Below, one piece after another: positions 13,687 to 16,318 of a stretch of DNA of 16,318 nucleotides. This DNA is from Draconibacterium orientale (GTDB taxonomy: Bacteria > Bacteroidota > Bacteroidia > Bacteroidales > JAADGE01), in assembly GCA_020718265.1 (NCBI GenBank), contig DYSM01000029.1:1-16318 (forward strand), in the 5' to 3' direction. How positions within the stretch are numbered: position 1 is the first letter of the stretch; every line of letters starts with the position of its first letter. Under the pieces are notes generated by a model, which was not told where the DNA came from, did no database searches, and saw nothing but the letters and a program-made list of their open reading frames with translations. The translations under genes and the position numbers were made by a program.

Positions 13687-15855
13687 TTATTTCTTGACAA
13701 ATTTTGCCGTTTCAATTCGGTTTAATCCGCTGCCGGACAAGCATATCGAATATAAACCGACAGGCAGATGTGCAATATTCAGTTGTTGTGCAACTTCGTG
13801 CGTGCAGGCTTGTATGAGTACCGTTCTGCCGTAAATATCATATACTGTGAGCACATTACCGTTGTTTCCCAATTTTGGAATTTCGGAACAGACAATCGTA
13901 ATTACTTCTGCCGCCGGATTTGGATATATTTTTATTTTTTGTTCCGAAACCTCGATAACTCCTGAGCTTGGTTGGTAGATGTGTTTGCCCAAATATTCGG
14001 TTGCTGTGCTCGGCGCGCTCAATACGGCTGCTTCTGAAATTTCTGTCCATTCACCTGTTTCAATAAAAATGCTTGGGTTGATATTGCCGCTCGTAACATC
14101 GGATTTTCGGTAAAAGACAGTTTCAGCACCCCATTTCGGACTGATTACCGTGGAGTAAATGCAATCCACGCGGTCGTTCCACGTGTTTCCGTTTTTGGTA
14201 ATTGCCACCGGGTCGTCGCCGTTTATGTATGTGGCTGCGGACGGAATGCCTGCCGAAGCTGCATAAGCAGGGCTGACTGCTCCGGAGTTTTTATACACGC
14301 GCGACACGCCTGCAGCAAGCGTGCCCGAAAGAGCCTCGCCGCTGGCATAAGCTCCTGCCGGTGCACCGGTTGTGCTCCAACGTCCGAGTTGATACACAGA
14401 CAAATCAATGCTCACAGTGCCGACATTTGTTAGTTCGATAAACTTATCGTAACTGCCGACACCTTCATAATACTGACTGATAATGAGTTTGCTCGTGTTC
14501 GGATTTACAACTCTTACCGTAAACGTTTGGTCGATTGATTTCTTTGCATCATCGTTTACGGATATAGTAATGGTGTTGTCGCCCGCGTGTTCGGCTTGTG
14601 GTGTTCCGCTGAGCAAAGCAGTTCCGTTTCCGATTTCCGCGAGCGTAAGCCAAGCGGGAACTTGAGTTTCTGTAAAATTGAATGTTGCGCCTGCATCGCC
14701 TGCCACACTTATACTATAGGTGTATTCTGTGCCGACACTTGCCTGCGTAACGGGCACAGACGTAAAATGAATCGGATTTCCGTCCACAACATTTATTTCA
14801 AAATCTTGATAAAGAGATTCTGTTCCGTTCGTTAGTTTCAAAGACACAGAATGAGCACCGAGATTTGCCGTAGTTGGTGTGCCTGACAATACAACGGAAA
14901 CATATCCGCCTGAATTTGTACTGCTTCCCAACGAAAGCCAAGCGGGTGCAGCTTCTAAGGAAATTGTCAAATCGGACGTTGCCGCACCGTTTCCTACAAT
15001 TGTGTAAGTATAAGATTCTCTGTCTGTAAGTTGCGTAACCGGTGTTGAGCTGAACCACAAACCGCTGCAATTATTGTCCCAAATGCACTGCACCCATTCC
15101 GGATGGTCGATAAACGGATTTCGGTTATGTTGATATTGAGAATAAATGATGTTATTTCGATTTCTTTCAAAATCCGAAACCGGATCTTCGATGTGCCAAG
15201 CGAGCAAATCGGACAACAAAGCGTGCAAAGGTGCGTTCGTTCCGGCATCCGGAAAATAATCGACCACTTCGAGGTCAAGTTCGCCGTTTTCGCCTTCGTA
15301 ACGCGTAGCCATGTAAAAAATCATGCGGGCAGCATCGCCTTTAAATTCCGGGCGCGGTTCCCATGTCCATTCCGTGCTGCTGTAAAAACAACCTGTCGAA
15401 ACGTTATTGAGAATATATTCTTCGTTACTTTCGGCAAACCAACGGTTGTTGCGCATGGTGTTTACGTCCGAATTTATCGGGCGAAGGTGATGCACATCCG
15501 TTCCTGCTCCCATCTCCGTGCCGAAATCGCCTCGCGATTTTGCCCAAACATGTTCTCGCTCCCAGCCGTTGCCGTCGTTCCACTCTTGCGCCGCATTGAC
15601 AGAAACGCCTGTATAAACCAGAATCACATTTGCACTGTTTTGCGGGTCTCGGTCGGTAACTTTCAGAATATCCCAAACATCCGTTGTGTCTGCCGTATAT
15701 TCGTATATTTTGTGCCCTTTGATAATATTATAGAGTGCCGTTTTTAGGGCATCGCCGCCCAATCCATCGGCAGAATCGTAATAGCCTGCCGGAATTTGTG
15801 CAGCCCCAAACAAACTCGCCGTAAGTAAAATACTAAAAATTAAATACTGTTTCAT
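13687..15855 (-). CDS. Secreted endonuclease I family protein with Ig-like, lamin-tail and T9SS sorting domains
   Basis: A 722-residue exported nuclease. Signal peptide 1-19 (cleavage after GAA). Endonuclease I domain about 20-265, with the His-metal core WEREHVWAKSRGDFG (98-112), DVHHLRPINSD (120-130) and NNRWF (136-140). Two cadherin/putative-Ig-like repeats lie at about 268-357 and 362-451, each ending in an SGTP-type turn followed by strands. A lamin-tail domain spans about 455-625 (LIISQYYEGVGSYDKFIELTN). The type A T9SS sorting domain spans about 639-722 (IKIYPNPA, ending KFVKK). It is expected to leave the cell through the Sec and type IX systems and to cut DNA or RNA at the surface or outside, for nutrition or biofilm turnover (inference). 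The ATG at 15855 is preferred to an upstream start at 15897, because the signal peptide begins there. Confidence 0.9.
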   Translation of the reverse strand: MKQYLIFSILLTASLFGAAQIPAGYYDSADGLGGDALKTALYNIIKGHKIYEYTADTTDVWDILKVTDRDPQNSANVILVYTGVSVNAAQEWNDGNGWEREHVWAKSRGDFGTEMGAGTDVHHLRPINSDVNTMRNNRWFAESNEEYILNNVSTGCFYSSTEWTWEPRPEFKGDAARMIFYMATRYEGENGELDLEVVDYFPDAGTNAPLHALLSDLLAWHIEDPVSDFERNRNNIIYSQYQHNRNPFIDHPEWVQCIWDNNCSGLWFSSTPVTQLTDRESYTYTIVGNGAATSDLTISLEAAPAWLSLGSSTNSGGYVSVVLSGTPTTANLGAHSVSLKLTNGTESLYQDFEINVVDGNPIHFTSVPVTQASVGTEYTYSISVAGDAGATFNFTETQVPAWLTLAEIGNGTALLSGTPQAEHAGDNTITISVNDDAKKSIDQTFTVRVVNPNTSKLIISQYYEGVGSYDKFIELTNVGTVSIDLSVYQLGRWSTTGAPAGAYASGEALSGTLAAGVSRVYKNSGAVSPAYAASAGIPSAATYINGDDPVAITKNGNTWNDRVDCIYSTVISPKWGAETVFYRKSDVTSGNINPSIFIETGEWTEISEAAVLSAPSTATEYLGKHIYQPSSGVIEVSEQKIKIYPNPAAEVITIVCSEIPKLGNNGNVLTVYDIYGRTVLIQACTHEVAQQLNIAHLPVGLYSICLSGSGLNRIETAKFVKK

Positions 15856-15916
15856 ATTTTTCAAAACTAAAATTAAATGAAATATCCGCTCGTACAAACC
15901 GAAATTCGCACAAGGA

Positions 15917-15924
15917 CAAAGTTA
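15917..15924 (-). promoter_or_regulatory. -7 box of the nuclease gene
   Basis: On the minus strand TAACTTTG (15924-15917) matches TAnnTTTG exactly, about 60 nt before the ATG at 15855. No clear -33 TTG is seen; the region upstream is an A-run. Confidence 0.5.
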
Positions 15925-16080
15925 CGTCTTTTTTTTGATTTCAGAGACGGAACACATTTTTTACAACACTAAACAGCATTTTTATTCATTCTCTAAAAGT
16001 TGGCATTCAATCACTCAAAAAAAATTACTCAATTTTTATAAAAAAACTTTAATTCTACGTTACGATTTAAGTCGGCAAAA

Positions 16081-16142
16081 GAAAAGCGTGGACGCTTTTC
16101 GCATTTTCTACTTGCGTTTAGCATCCAAGCTAAACTTTTTTT
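16081..16142. terminator. Tandem hairpins, likely two-way terminator
   Basis: Hairpin 1: gaaaagcg (16081-16088) pairs with cgcttttc (16093-16100), 4-nt loop. Hairpin 2: gtttagc (16116-16122) pairs with gctaaac (16129-16135), 6-nt loop, followed directly by T7 (16136-16142). Hairpin 2 is a good plus-strand terminator; hairpin 1 read on the minus strand is followed by a short T-rich run (CTTTTG). No plus-strand gene precedes it here, so it may end a minus-strand gene entering from the right or a small plus-strand RNA. Confidence 0.55.
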
Positions 16143-16187
16143 CGCACAAACTATGCTGTAATTTTTAATTTCGTAAAATAGAAATAA

Positions 16188-16318
16188 TCAATTTACCTCG
16201 TTCCGTCGAGTTTTGAAACCCGTCGCATCCTGTTCGATTATTTGGGCATATTGTCGTAAACAGTGCTTGTAAGAAAATTCATAACTCATTGAAATACTTA
16301 TTGTTATTAAGAGATTTC
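16188..16318 (-). CDS. Possible 3' end of a gene entering from the right edge
   Basis: A minus-strand frame is open from the window edge to TGA at 16188-16190 (43 codons), with an internal ATG at 16289 that would give 33 residues (begins MSYEFSYKHCLRQYAQ, ends RRNEVN). No family is recognised. The tandem hairpins downstream at 16081-16142 fit a gene ending here. Part of the frame overlaps a repeat also present at 1036-1057, where the same peptide start (FSYKHCL) is soon followed by a stop. It could be chance or decayed sequence. Confidence 0.25.
   Translation of the reverse strand, partial: NLLITISISMSYEFSYKHCLRQYAQIIEQDATGFKTRRNEVN
16257..16278. repeat. Short dispersed repeat, copy 2
   Basis: taaacagtgcttgtaagaaaat, 21 of 22 bases identical to 1036-1057, same orientation. 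Weak similarity continues upstream to about 16200. The copy lies near the window edge, so its full extent cannot be seen. Confidence 0.5.

Larger units (their letters stand above)
15898..16187. other. AT-rich intergenic region upstream of the nuclease gene
   Basis: It holds the nuclease promoter, an AT-rich stretch in which I see nothing specific (15950-16070), and the tandem hairpins at 16081-16142. A 77-codon plus-strand frame at 15935-16168 runs across the hairpins and has no protein-like character. Confidence 0.5.

Noticed and set aside
15103..15747. Long plus-strand frame opposite the nuclease gene
   Set aside because: Antisense to the endonuclease I domain, whose catalytic motifs are clear on the minus strand.
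15935..16168. 77-codon plus-strand frame
   Set aside because: Runs across both hairpins and the T-tract; composition is AT-driven and not protein-like.

Overview
The window looks like ordinary chromosomal DNA of a Bacteroidota bacterium, probably Bacteroidales-like. Three things point there. The protein families are phylum-typical: DUF4199, DUF4252, a DUF7935-like protein, a PorE-like TPR/PD40/OmpA protein and a cargo protein with a type IX secretion (T9SS) C-terminal sorting domain. Several genes are preceded by the Bacteroidota -7 box TAnnTTTG, some with a -33 TTG about 20-21 nt upstream. The intergenic DNA is AT-rich. I see no phage, conjugative, CRISPR or defence genes.

Layout from left to right. 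(1) 1-1597: queE (radical SAM, 7-deazaguanine pathway) flanked by a long imperfect inverted repeat, then about 700 bp without a convincing gene. That gap holds a 136-bp nested-palindrome, MITE-like element with a 3-bp target duplication. (2) 1598-3130: a DUF4199 membrane protein and a family 2 glycosyltransferase with two C-terminal membrane helices, same strand. (3) 3228-5627, minus strand: a TPR scaffold protein and a PhnB-like VOC protein 12 bp apart, then a two-way terminator and a DUF4252 lipoprotein. (4) 5807-8842, minus strand: a large Cache-HAMP-GAF-PAS sensor with no visible output domain, followed 18 bp later by trmB. (5) 9066-9782, plus strand: a secreted Sm-like plus beta-barrel outer-membrane protein, converging on a DUF7935-like protein. 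(6) 9790-12914, minus strand: the DUF7935-like gene and a large PorE-like OmpA-family gene separated by a strong hairpin. (7) 13083-13453: a decayed OmpA-family paralogue. (8) 13548-13663: tRNA-Arg(UCG) with its promoter and a strong terminator. (9) 13687-15855, minus strand: a secreted endonuclease I with Ig-like, lamin-tail and T9SS sorting domains. The right edge holds tandem hairpins and possibly the 3' end of another gene.

Functionally, much of the window concerns the cell envelope and secretion: the PorE-like OmpA protein could anchor machinery to peptidoglycan, the secreted nuclease is a likely T9SS client, and the barrel protein, lipoprotein, sensor and glycosyltransferase are all envelope proteins. 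queE, trmB and tRNA-Arg belong to tRNA biology but sit in separate transcription units. No clearly new multi-gene system is visible. The features most worth a second look are the nested-palindrome element, the inverted repeat around queE, the OmpA remnant that has lost exactly both peptidoglycan-binding residues, and the sensor without an output domain.
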